DNA of 6,926 nt. Origin: Armatimonadota bacterium (lineage in GTDB: Bacteria > Armatimonadota > Fimbriimonadia > Fimbriimonadales > Fimbriimonadaceae). Positions 1-6,568 of the stretch are shown here, in pieces. Each line of letters opens with the position of its first letter. Positions within the stretch are counted from its first letter, which is position 1. The notes beneath the pieces were generated by a model. The model had not been told where the DNA came from, searched no databases, and saw only the letters and a list, made by a program, of their open reading frames with translations. Both the position numbers and the translations under genes were made by a program. The stretch is from contig JAEYWW010000371.1 in assembly GCA_023428805.1 (NCBI GenBank), positions 1 through 6,926 of the forward strand, given 5' to 3'.

Positions 1-326
1 GGGCGGAGCACGCCCTGATGTCGACCGCCCCCTTGATCGCGGGATGCGATCCGCGTGATCTGGGATCGGTCTGGTTCTCGCTCACACCCGAGACAATGGC
101 TCCCCGAATCGTCGTATTCGACATGTCTCCCGGGGGCCTGGGATTTGCGCAGGCATTGCACGATTCCGTCTCAAGTTGGTTTGATGCCGCGATTGATCTT
201 TTGCAGTCATGCCCGTGTGACGATGGCTGCCCCAAATGTCTGCTGAGCCCGCGCTGCGAGTCATCGAACGAGGTTTTGGACAAGGCAGGCGCGCACTCAC
301 TCCTTCAAGCACTCAAACCGGACTAA
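1..326 (+). CDS. MrfA/YprA-like DEAD-box helicase, C-terminal fragment with zinc-binding (DUF1998) module
   Basis: Partial gene: the reading frame is open from base 3 and enters from outside the window, ending at TAA 324-326, so only about 107 C-terminal residues are visible. The ATG at base 18 is internal, since the preceding codons (AEHAL) already match the family. The segment matches the C-terminus of MrfA/YprA-type superfamily 2 helicases: a HAL motif, then DPRDLGSVW, then the DMSPGGLGFAQ block, then a cysteine cluster CPCDDGCPKC...C with Cys codons at 210, 216, 228, 237 and 255, then the NEVLDKAGA-type tail. In Bacillus subtilis MrfA this module (DUF1998/MZB) binds zinc, and the enzyme is a 3'-5' DNA helicase repairing mitomycin C damage with the nuclease MrfB. 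The helicase motor domains lie outside the window, so their integrity is unknown. It converges with the next gene, with a 4-base stop-codon overlap. Family assignment is strong; the repair role here is inferred. Confidence 0.88.
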   Translation, partial: AEHALMSTAPLIAGCDPRDLGSVWFSLTPETMAPRIVVFDMSPGGLGFAQALHDSVSSWFDAAIDLLQSCPCDDGCPKCLLSPRCESSNEVLDKAGAHSLLQALKPD

Positions 327-1207
327 CGAGGGGCTTTCTGATCAAGAGCCTCCACGTTGTCCATGAAGAGCCGTGCCTGGATCGCCCGCTTCGGCGCGAG
401 CATGGTGGAGCGCAAAGTGCGTCCGATCTTGCGGCCGTCGTATTCGCGGATCAGCAGCGATTTAGAGCCGATCACGAGAGCAATGCCCGCTTCACCGCTT
501 GATGCGACAGCCATCGCACCGGAGGACTTGACCGAACGCCAGAGATCAGTGAGTTTGAGCTGTTTGGCTTCGTCCACTGGCAGTCTCAATTGAAATGTGA
601 TCGGCGGCAGCTCCTGGCTGCGTTTGAGGCTGGCGTCAATGATCTTGAGTCCGTCTGCTTGGCCGAACGCCCAATCTGTGGGGTCGGGACTGGCCTCGTG
701 GCCAAAGCGGTTCCGATCGGACTCACCTTTCCAGGTCTCCTCCGCGCCTTCGTTCAATTCCTTCCGTTCCACCTCGTCAAGAGCTTCGTAGATGTCGAGT
801 TCGTTCCAGGCATCACCCTGACGCCGAAGCGTCACCCGTCGGCTCCACGCATGTGCGTCTCCGGGCAGGGCTCGTTCTGCGGTCCAGCCCACACTGACCC
901 GGTCATCTTCGATCCATTGAATGCGCCAAGGGCTCCACGCGGTCGCTGCGAATCGCCCTCCGCCCAGGGTTCGTTTGGCGCCCCCCATCGACAAGATTTG
1001 GGTGCCGCCTTCGGGTTCCGACAAGCCGAGTGATAAGAATTCGCCGCCCTGCACCACCCATGCCTGACCAGGGAGGCGGCGGGTCTGGATGGCCGCTCCC
1101 TGCCCCGTGACCCAGTAGGACGCCATTCGCGTGCCTTCCTCCTCAATGGTGACGAGGCATGCGAAGGGCTGGGTTTGCAGCGCCAAAACGGCGGCAATCG
1201 CGATCAC
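323..1207 (-). CDS. Hypothetical protein, possibly exported
   Basis: Unrecognised protein of 294 residues from the GTG at 1207. The N-terminus (VIAIAAVLALQTQPFA) is hydrophobic and resembles a signal peptide, but lacks a clear positively charged n-region and has no good lipobox before Cys18. The rest is rich in Trp, Gly and short alternating hydrophobic stretches (SYWVTGQGAAI, AATAWSPWRIQW, ITFQLRLP), suggesting a beta-rich fold; there are no other membrane segments. A strongly charged stretch around residues 140-170 (LDEVERKELNEGAEETW) may be a helix or linker. The start is uncertain: the GTG has no visible ribosome-binding site, whereas the ATG at 1126 (residue 28) is preceded by a good one and would give a 267-residue cytosolic protein. 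Its stop TAG overlaps the stop of the convergent helicase gene, and it is divergent from the DUF6614-like gene with a 44-base gap. Synonymous-site GC looks coding-like throughout. No function is assigned. Confidence 0.68.
   Translation of the reverse strand: MIAIAAVLALQTQPFACLVTIEEEGTRMASYWVTGQGAAIQTRRLPGQAWVVQGGEFLSLGLSEPEGGTQILSMGGAKRTLGGGRFAATAWSPWRIQWIEDDRVSVGWTAERALPGDAHAWSRRVTLRRQGDAWNELDIYEALDEVERKELNEGAEETWKGESDRNRFGHEASPDPTDWAFGQADGLKIIDASLKRSQELPPITFQLRLPVDEAKQLKLTDLWRSVKSSGAMAVASSGEAGIALVIGSKSLLIREYDGRKIGRTLRSTMLAPKRAIQARLFMDNVEALDQKAPR
1134..1144 (-). promoter_or_regulatory. Candidate ribosome-binding site for alternative start at 1126
   Basis: On the minus strand the bases read GAGGAGGAAGG, ending 7 bases before the in-frame ATG at 1126-1124. 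This is a near-ideal Shine-Dalgarno match, and it is the reason the shorter 267-residue form of the hypothetical protein must be considered. It also encodes Glu-Glu-Glu-Gly in the longer form, so it may be coincidental. Confidence 0.35.
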
Positions 1208-1239
1208 AACTGTATCGACGTAATTTGTCCAGTTCCCGG

Positions 1240-1245
1240 TACGAT
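1240..1245 (+). promoter_or_regulatory. Candidate -10 element for leaderless transcription of the DUF6614-like gene
   Basis: The hexamer TACGAT fits the TANNNT -10 pattern and ends 6 bases before the ATG at 1252, so transcription would start at or within a base of the start codon. There is no Shine-Dalgarno sequence before this ATG, which fits leaderless expression. No convincing -35 hexamer lies 16-18 bases upstream, and one short motif can easily arise by chance. Confidence 0.25.
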
Positions 1246-1251
1246 TTCGGC

Positions 1252-1587
1252 ATGAACTCTTACGAAATCTGGGTCAATCTGGCCCCGGGGGTCAAGGATT
1301 TGGAATTTGTCGAGGCGGTGGAGAACTATCTCGGCTGGTTTCAGGAGCGGGGCCACATGACTCGGTGGCGGATGCGCCGCCGCAAATTTGGCTTCGGGCC
1401 GGAAGCGCTGGGCGAGTTCTGCCTGACTCTGGAATTCAAAACACTTGCCCAGATGGACGAAGCCTTTCTGCTGGCGGCACGCCGCTCAGGCGAATTGGAG
1501 GAGCTTCATCGCGCGGTCTACTCGCGGGTGACGGACTTCAAATCGGGTTTGTATCGCGACTTTCCGGATGCGGTTCGTGAACGCTGA
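1252..1587 (+). CDS. DUF6614-like small conserved protein
   Basis: A 111-residue cytosolic protein with no signal peptide or membrane segment. I recognise the pattern of the DUF6614 family: an N-terminal Y-x-I-W-x-N-L strand with PGVKDLEF (residues 12-19), a helix with NYLGWFQERG (25-34), the block RRRKFGFGPEALGEF (42-56), a TLAQMDEAF helix, and the terminal signature LYRDFPD just before the C-terminus. The alternation of strands and helices suggests a small alpha/beta fold, possibly a ferredoxin-like dimeric barrel; this is inference. No biochemical role is known to me. The ATG at 1252 is chosen because family similarity begins there. The frame stays open back to 1159, but that extension is basic, low-quality sequence antisense to the hypothetical gene. 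The 3' end overlaps the flavoprotein gene by 20 bases, implying co-transcription and probably translational coupling, so the two products may share a pathway. Confidence 0.82.
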   Translation: MNSYEIWVNLAPGVKDLEFVEAVENYLGWFQERGHMTRWRMRRRKFGFGPEALGEFCLTLEFKTLAQMDEAFLLAARRSGELEELHRAVYSRVTDFKSGLYRDFPDAVRER

Positions 1588-3070
1588 GTGCGATGTTCTG
1601 ATCGCCGGCGGCGGGGCCGGCGGATGCGCGGCGGCAATGGCGGTCGCCTCCCAGGGGCGTCGGGCAATCATCGTCGAGCCGACGCGCTGGATCGGCGGCC
1701 AGCTCACGTCGCAGATGGTTCCGCCCGATGAGCATCCTTGGATTGAGGAGTTTGGCTGCACGCGCCTTTATCGGATGTACCGAAATCTTGTTCGTGAAAA
1801 GTGCATGATTCGCGGATTGACCGGGGAAGCTCTTTCGCGATCCCACTTGAATCCAGGGGGAGGGTGGGTGAGCCGACTCTGCCACGAGCCTGCGATGGGC
1901 GTCGAGGTCCTGGAGCAGATGATGAGGCTTGGCCGCGACCGGGGTCTGATCGAAGTCTGGCTCGAGTCCACGATTTCTTCCATCAATCTCGATCACCGCA
2001 TGGCAGTAGTCGGAGATAGGCAAATTCGATTCGGAATAGTCCTGGACGCAACTGAAACGGGAGATCTGCTTCCCATGACAGGCATTGACTGGGTGATCGG
2101 GGCAGAGAGTCGCACCGAATTCGGTGAACCCCACGCGATTGACGGCCCTGCCGAACCGGAAGCGATCCAGGGGATCACCTGGTGCGCGGCATTGGGATGG
2201 GACGAGCATGGCGATCACACCATCGAAAAACCCTCATCCTACGACTTTTGGCGAAGCTACGAGCCCCCGTATTGGACCGGCCCGCTCTTCAGCGAGACAT
2301 TCCCCAATGTCCGAACAGGCGATCCTCAGACACTGCCTCTGATGGGTGATTTCTCCTGGTTCACCTATCGCCAGATCGTTGATCCTGCAATTTGGCGGGA
2401 TCGAATTGAGGAGCCAGTTACATGCCTCAACTGGCCGCAGAATGATTTGATGACAACGCCTTTTCCGAACGATCTCAGCGCGCTGGAGAAGTCTCGGGAA
2501 CTCACGCTCTGCCTGATCTACTGGATGCAGACAGAGCGGGGATGGAGGGGCCTGAGGCTGCGTCCTGATGTCGCGGGGACAAAGGATGGGCTCGCAATGG
2601 CTCCCTATATCCGCGAGTCGAGGAGAATCAAGGGTTTGGCGACCTTGACCGAACTCGACGTGGCCGCAGACTGCAACGAGGATCGCAAAAAGATGGCTGA
2701 AATCCCCGATTCGGTGGGAATCGGAGCGTACCGGATTGATCTCCATCCCCGGACCAATGGGCGTCCCACCATTGACATCAGCGCATTGCCGTTTCAAATC
2801 CCAATTGGATGTCTTGTTCCGCGATCTGGCGATCTTATTGCTGCCGCCAAGAATATCAGCGTTACGCACGTTGCGAACGGGTGCACCCGACTCCACCCTG
2901 TGGAATGGAATATCGGCGAGACGGCTGGGCATCTTGCCTGTCTCTGTTTAGAAAAAGGTCTGAAACCACAGCATATCCAGCGCAACCCTGACACAGTCCG
3001 GCAGCTTCAGGACAAACTCTGTTCGGAAGGGATCGAGTTGTCCTGGCCGGACGAAGTGCATCCTTTGTAA
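1568..3070 (+). CDS. FAD-dependent oxidoreductase (FAD_oxidored, PF12831-type)
   Basis: A 500-residue flavoprotein. The N-terminal Rossmann motif is clear: strand DVLIAGGGAGG (9-19, GxGxxG at 14-19), then the acidic strand end IIVEP with Glu37, which should bind the FAD ribose, followed by WIGGQLTSQ (41-49). A second FAD-contacting segment is LDATETGDLLP. The long C-terminal half has family blocks RLRPDVAGTKDGLAMAPYIR, SVGIGAYRIDLHP (His393), LPFQIPIGCLVP and THVANGCTRLHPVEWNIGE (His443, Glu451), the last closing the FAD-binding site. Length is normal for the family. There is no signal peptide, so it is probably cytosolic. Members are widespread and often poorly characterised; the substrate cannot be read from sequence. 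The ATG at 1568 gives a 20-base overlap with the DUF6614-like gene; a GTG at 1577 is an alternative start, and neither has a strong ribosome-binding site, consistent with coupling to upstream translation. It ends at TAA 3068-3070 with no terminator hairpin apparent. Confidence 0.9.
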   Translation: MRFVNAECDVLIAGGGAGGCAAAMAVASQGRRAIIVEPTRWIGGQLTSQMVPPDEHPWIEEFGCTRLYRMYRNLVREKCMIRGLTGEALSRSHLNPGGGWVSRLCHEPAMGVEVLEQMMRLGRDRGLIEVWLESTISSINLDHRMAVVGDRQIRFGIVLDATETGDLLPMTGIDWVIGAESRTEFGEPHAIDGPAEPEAIQGITWCAALGWDEHGDHTIEKPSSYDFWRSYEPPYWTGPLFSETFPNVRTGDPQTLPLMGDFSWFTYRQIVDPAIWRDRIEEPVTCLNWPQNDLMTTPFPNDLSALEKSRELTLCLIYWMQTERGWRGLRLRPDVAGTKDGLAMAPYIRESRRIKGLATLTELDVAADCNEDRKKMAEIPDSVGIGAYRIDLHPRTNGRPTIDISALPFQIPIGCLVPRSGDLIAAAKNISVTHVANGCTRLHPVEWNIGETAGHLACLCLEKGLKPQHIQRNPDTVRQLQDKLCSEGIELSWPDEVHPL

Positions 3071-3108
3071 AGGTTTGCGCCTGCCATCCGATCTATTTTG
3101 CTGACACG

Positions 3109-3139
3109 TTGAAATTGCCCCACCGTCATACCGGATAAT
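3109..3139 (+). promoter_or_regulatory. Weak promoter candidate before the pyrophosphorylase fusion
   Basis: The 67-base gap after the flavoprotein gene has the hexamers TTGAAA (3109-3114) and GATAAT (3134-3139), separated by 19 bases, slightly longer than the ideal 17. The resulting transcription start near 3146 would cut into the Shine-Dalgarno sequence at 3142-3148, which argues against it. The gene may instead be read through from upstream. No terminator is visible in the gap. Confidence 0.22.
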
Positions 3140-3141
3140 GG

Positions 3142-3148
3142 AGGAGGG
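3142..3148 (+). promoter_or_regulatory. Shine-Dalgarno sequence that fixes the GTG start at 3156
   Basis: AGGAGGG is a near-perfect ribosome-binding site, with 7 bases before the in-frame GTG at 3156. The earlier ATG at 3138 lies upstream of it and has no site of its own. The ATG at 3171 directly abuts another purine run (AAGGAAGG), leaving no spacing. The GTG is therefore the best-supported start of the fusion gene. Confidence 0.65.
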
Positions 3149-3155
3149 CCAAACT

Positions 3156-5669
3156 GTGATCCAAGGAAGGATGCGAGCAGTCGTCATGGCCGGAGGCGAA
3201 GGTTCGCGCCTCAGACCAATGACAGTGAACCGACCCAAGCCGCTTGTGCCGGTCGGAAATCGCCCCATCATGGATCACATTGTGCGGCTTCTCAAGCGGC
3301 ACAACCTCACCGAAATCGTCGCCACCCTCCACTACCTGTCCGACGAGATCGAAGCCTATTTTGGAGATGGCTCCGAGATGGGCGTCAAGCTCATCCATTC
3401 GCTGGAAAAAGAACCTCTCGGCACCGCTGGAAGCGTCAAGCAGGCGGAAGAATATCTGCGGGACGCGCCCTTCGTGATCATCTCCGGGGATGCCCTCACC
3501 GACCTGAACATCACGGACGCGATCAGATTCCACCAGGAAAAGGGCGCGCAGGCGACGCTTGTGCTTTCCCGGGTACCCAACCCATTGGAATTCGGAGTCG
3601 TCATCACGTCGGAGAACGGACGAATTGAGAGGTTTCTCGAGAAGCCGGGCTGGTCTGAGGTCTTCAGCGACACCGTCAATACCGGCATTTACATCCTTCA
3701 ACCGGAGGTTCTCGACCGAATCCCGGCCGGACAGAACATCGACTGGAGCAAGGATATTTTCCCCGCCATGCTCGCCGAAGGAGCGCCGCTCTATGGCTAT
3801 GTCATGGATGACTATTGGTGCGATGTCGGAACGATTGAGCAGTACATGGAGGCTCAGCGGCACCTTCTGCAGGGGCTGGCCAATTTGGAGGTGCCTGGTT
3901 CCGAAATAGAGCCTGGCATCTGGGTTGGTGAAGGATCAGTCATCGAGGAGGGAGTCGAGCTTGAGGGACCGCTTGTCATCGGCCGCGACTGCCGCATCAA
4001 GTCTGGCGCGCAGATTCTAAAAAACACAGTCATTGGCGATGGCTGCATCGTTGAGCAAGACGCGCAAATTTCAGGCTCTGTGCTTTGGGAAGGAAGCTAT
4101 TTTGGCCGCGAGACCTTTGTGGACAATGCGATTGTCTGCTCCCGCTGCACGATCAAGAGAGGAACGCAAATCCGTGAGCACGCCGTTATTGGCGATCGCA
4201 CCCACATCGAAGTGGACTGCGTGATTCGTCCAAGAATCAAGGTATATCCTGATCGAACCGTAGAGCGCGGCGCGACGGTGACCATGTCCCTTGTTTCAGG
4301 AAGCAAGTGGCGCGGAGAGATGTTCCGCGACCTTGGAGTGGCTGGCCTCTCCAACATCGAAATCACTCCGGAATTTGCCATCCGCTTCGGCTTGGCGGTG
4401 GGCTCCACTTTTCCAGCACGGAGTCGGATCGTCACTGCACGCGACAGTTCGCGCAGTTCGCGAATGACCAAACGCGCGCTCATTGCTTCGCTCCTCAGCA
4501 CGGGGTGCACGGTGATCGACATGCGAAGCGCACCCATGCCGATCGCTCGGCATCATGTCCGTGCGACAGGCTCCGTGGGCGGACTGACCGTTCGCAAGCA
4601 GCCGGGCAACGCCCGCCTGACCTTGATGGAAGTGCTCGATTCAGTTGGGGGCTACATAGGGCAGGCTCAGCAAAGAAAGATTGAATCCACATTTTTCCGC
4701 GAGGAGTTCAAGAGGACTGACCCCGATGAGCTTGGGGTGATCGAAGTCGCAACCCGTGCGGTCGATATGTACACCCAGGATTTCTTCAGCCTGCTGCCCG
4801 AAGGGATCACGGGGCGTCGCCCCCGCATTGTGATCGACTACGGATTCAGTTCGATCAGTCCAATTTTTCCATCTCTTCTTGCACGGTTGGGGGTCGATGC
4901 AATCACGCTGAATGGCGTCAACGATGCCAAAGCCGCTCCGCGGACTCCCGAAGAGACCGCCGCTCATCTCCGCAATCTCTCGCATATTGTGGCCTCCCTG
5001 AAATACGACTTTGGTGTGCTTGTCACCGATGAGGGGGAACGGCTGCAGGTGGTCGACGACTTGGGAATACCCATTGAAGGAGCATCGCTCTATGCGGTGA
5101 TGTGCCTGATGTTCGCACGCACCCATCCGGGTGCAAAGATCGGCATGAGTGTGTCCGGGTCAGAAAGATTGGAGCAATTTCTGTCGGCGCAGGGAGCCAA
5201 GGTCTCGCGGGTGAAGGCGCATCCGCGCGACATGATGGCTGCCGCCCAGAATCTGCAGCTCGCTTTTGCGGGAGACGAAGCGGGCGGCTTCATTTTTCCT
5301 GAACTGACACCCGGCTACGATGCGATGTTCGGAATCGCCCGCCTGCTCGACCTTCAGGTGCGGTTGAACGGCACACTCTCCGACCTTGTGCATGAACTGC
5401 CCGAAATGCACACCTCCCGGGAAAGCGTCCCCTGCTCCTGGGAAGCGAAAGGCCTTGTCATGCGCCGCATGGCGGAACTGAGCCGGGACGGGCGAGCCGA
5501 TTTGATGGATGGAATCAAAATCTACGAAACCCATGGATGGGTGCTGGTTTTGCCTGACAGCTTTGAGCCAACATTCCACATCCATGTCGAAGCCGACAGC
5601 GACGAAGACGCGCGGCATCTGATCGAAGCTTATCGCCGACGCATTGAGGAGTGGAGCGCCGAAGCATGA
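3156..5669 (+). CDS. Mannose-1-phosphate guanylyltransferase fused to a degenerate phosphomannomutase-like domain
   Basis: An 837-residue cytosolic protein with three parts. Residues 6-240 are a nucleotidyltransferase with signature MAGGEGSRLRPMT and PKPL (11-30), metal-site Asp112 (SGDALTD), FLEKP (160-164), VNTGIY (Asn175) and DVGT (Asp223): all that is needed to make GDP-mannose or a related NDP-sugar from sugar-1-phosphate. Residues about 245-375 are left-handed beta-helix hexapeptide repeats (VIGRD, VIGDG, VIGDR). Residues about 385-837 follow the phosphohexomutase fold, but the active site is rewritten: the phosphoserine loop (usually TASHNP) reads GGLTVRKQPGN (475-485), the metal loop (DGDADR) reads TDEGER (624-629), the sugar loop (GEESG) reads GDEAG (706-710), and the phosphate loop (RPSGTEP) reads LPDSFEP (799-805). 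Mutase activity is therefore doubtful; a structural or regulatory role is inferred. Long-form proteins of this architecture occur in cyanobacteria and other phyla, and from memory their mutase halves are also atypical. The stop overlaps the deacetylase start (ATGA). Confidence 0.9.
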   Translation: MIQGRMRAVVMAGGEGSRLRPMTVNRPKPLVPVGNRPIMDHIVRLLKRHNLTEIVATLHYLSDEIEAYFGDGSEMGVKLIHSLEKEPLGTAGSVKQAEEYLRDAPFVIISGDALTDLNITDAIRFHQEKGAQATLVLSRVPNPLEFGVVITSENGRIERFLEKPGWSEVFSDTVNTGIYILQPEVLDRIPAGQNIDWSKDIFPAMLAEGAPLYGYVMDDYWCDVGTIEQYMEAQRHLLQGLANLEVPGSEIEPGIWVGEGSVIEEGVELEGPLVIGRDCRIKSGAQILKNTVIGDGCIVEQDAQISGSVLWEGSYFGRETFVDNAIVCSRCTIKRGTQIREHAVIGDRTHIEVDCVIRPRIKVYPDRTVERGATVTMSLVSGSKWRGEMFRDLGVAGLSNIEITPEFAIRFGLAVGSTFPARSRIVTARDSSRSSRMTKRALIASLLSTGCTVIDMRSAPMPIARHHVRATGSVGGLTVRKQPGNARLTLMEVLDSVGGYIGQAQQRKIESTFFREEFKRTDPDELGVIEVATRAVDMYTQDFFSLLPEGITGRRPRIVIDYGFSSISPIFPSLLARLGVDAITLNGVNDAKAAPRTPEETAAHLRNLSHIVASLKYDFGVLVTDEGERLQVVDDLGIPIEGASLYAVMCLMFARTHPGAKIGMSVSGSERLEQFLSAQGAKVSRVKAHPRDMMAAAQNLQLAFAGDEAGGFIFPELTPGYDAMFGIARLLDLQVRLNGTLSDLVHELPEMHTSRESVPCSWEAKGLVMRRMAELSRDGRADLMDGIKIYETHGWVLVLPDSFEPTFHIHVEADSDEDARHLIEAYRRRIEEWSAEA

Positions 5670-6562
5670 GGTTGATCGCGATCCTTTTGGCGGCGATTGC
5701 CGGGAGCCTGGCTCATGCGAGCAGTGGAGCCGCGTACCTCATCGAAGCCGGCAAAGCCAAAGCAAGCGCCGCCAAGCGAGTCACAAAACGGCCCGGAAAT
5801 ACCTTGGGAACCGTGCCGATCATCATGTACCACCGCTTCGGCGAGAAGGAGGAGAACATGATTCGGTCGCGCAAGAACTTCAAGAACGATCTTGCGCGGC
5901 TCTACAAGCTGGGCTTTCGCCCGGTGACTCTGGAAGAATTCGCCTCTGATCGAATGAATCTTCCTCCGGGTGCATCTCCTGTGGTCATGACGTTCGACGA
6001 CAGTCATCCAGACCAATTTCGCTATCTTGCGGATGGGAGCATCGATCCGAACTGTGCGGTGGGTATGTGGCAGAGCTTCGCCAAGAAGCACCCTGACTTT
6101 CCCATCAAGGCCACGTTTTTCATTCTTCCCAACGGCCCTTTTGGCCAGAAGGGCAAGGCGCAGAAAAAGATTGACACGCTTCTCTCTTGGGGATGTGAAA
6201 TCGGATCGCACGCCTGGTCGCACAAGCCTCTCACGCGGTTGGAGGATCACGAGGTGAAGAATGAGCTGGCCGCATCCATCGAGTACTGCCGAAAATTTGG
6301 AGTGGAGCCGCGTTCTTTCGCGCCGCCCTATGGCATCTATCCCAAGAATCTCTCTCTGGTCAAAGAGTTTGAGTTCAAGGGCCATCAGTATAAGTTCAAC
6401 TACGCAGTCTTGGCGGGATCAGAGCCGAACATTCCCCCAGACCACTCGGGTTTCAACCGTTTCCGCATGTTTCGGATCCAGGCTTATGAGGGCTTTTCGG
6501 GGATCACGTTTTGGCTGAACCGGTACGAGCATGGTAAAAAAGCGGCTTATGTGGAGCCCTGA
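5666..6562 (+). CDS. Secreted polysaccharide deacetylase (CE4/NodB family)
   Basis: A 298-residue exported enzyme predicted to remove N-acetyl (or O-acetyl) groups from a glycan. The N-terminus MRLIAILLAAIAGSLAHA is a signal peptide with likely cleavage after Ala18, followed by a basic linker and the domain start VPIIMYHRFG. NodB motifs are present: TFDD (109-112; Asp111 as predicted base, Asp112 as metal ligand), HAWSH (His182 and His186 as metal ligands) and RSFAPPYG (216-223). About 36 residues separate TFDD from ATFF (149-152), longer than in typical NodB domains, indicating an inserted segment (DGSIDPNCAVGMWQSF). I cannot place the last NodB motif with its catalytic His near the C-terminus. 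The ATG at 5666 overlaps the preceding stop as ATGA, with GGAG 9 bases upstream; a GTG at 5651 is possible but would spoil the signal peptide. Coupling to the GDP-mannose enzyme points to cell-surface polysaccharide; the substrate (peptidoglycan, exopolysaccharide or other) is unknown. Confidence 0.88.
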   Translation: MRLIAILLAAIAGSLAHASSGAAYLIEAGKAKASAAKRVTKRPGNTLGTVPIIMYHRFGEKEENMIRSRKNFKNDLARLYKLGFRPVTLEEFASDRMNLPPGASPVVMTFDDSHPDQFRYLADGSIDPNCAVGMWQSFAKKHPDFPIKATFFILPNGPFGQKGKAQKKIDTLLSWGCEIGSHAWSHKPLTRLEDHEVKNELAASIEYCRKFGVEPRSFAPPYGIYPKNLSLVKEFEFKGHQYKFNYAVLAGSEPNIPPDHSGFNRFRMFRIQAYEGFSGITFWLNRYEHGKKAAYVEP

Positions 6563-6568
6563 AGCCGC

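Noticed and set aside
590..1033. 147-codon plus-strand open frame
   Set aside because: It overlaps the hypothetical minus-strand gene. Neither is a known family, but the minus frame is twice as long and spans the region from the helicase stop to the divergent gap, so it is preferred. This rests on length and context only.
1159..1251. N-terminal extension of the DUF6614-like gene
   Set aside because: The frame is open, but family similarity begins at Met 1252, and the extension is a basic, atypical sequence antisense to the start of the neighbouring gene.
1538..2932. Minus-strand open frames of 226 and 232 codons (1538-2218 and 2234-2932)
   Set aside because: Both are antisense to the flavoprotein gene, which has continuous family similarity. 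The minus-strand translations have no recognisable motifs.
3071..3155. Possible riboswitch or terminator in the gap before the fusion gene
   Set aside because: I see no stable hairpin with a T-run and no recognisable riboswitch core; the gap is too short for most riboswitches.
3126..3863. 245-codon open frame on the minus strand
   Set aside because: It lies fully antisense to the nucleotidyltransferase domain, whose motifs are intact. Its translation resembles no family I know and is a by-product of codon bias.
4193..4200. GCGATCGC palindrome resembling the cyanobacterial HIP1 core
   Set aside because: I noticed it only here, within codons for a hexapeptide repeat (GDR); HIP1 would be expected at high density.
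4447..4464. Tandem 9-base repeat (AGTTCGCGC, AGTTCGCGA)
   Set aside because: It encodes Ser-Ser-Arg twice inside the conserved ARDSSRSSR segment of the mutase-like domain, so protein constraint explains it; two copies are not a repeat array.
5630..6385. 251-codon open frame on the minus strand
   Set aside because: It is antisense to the deacetylase, which carries clear NodB motifs and a signal peptide; its translation has no recognisable domain.
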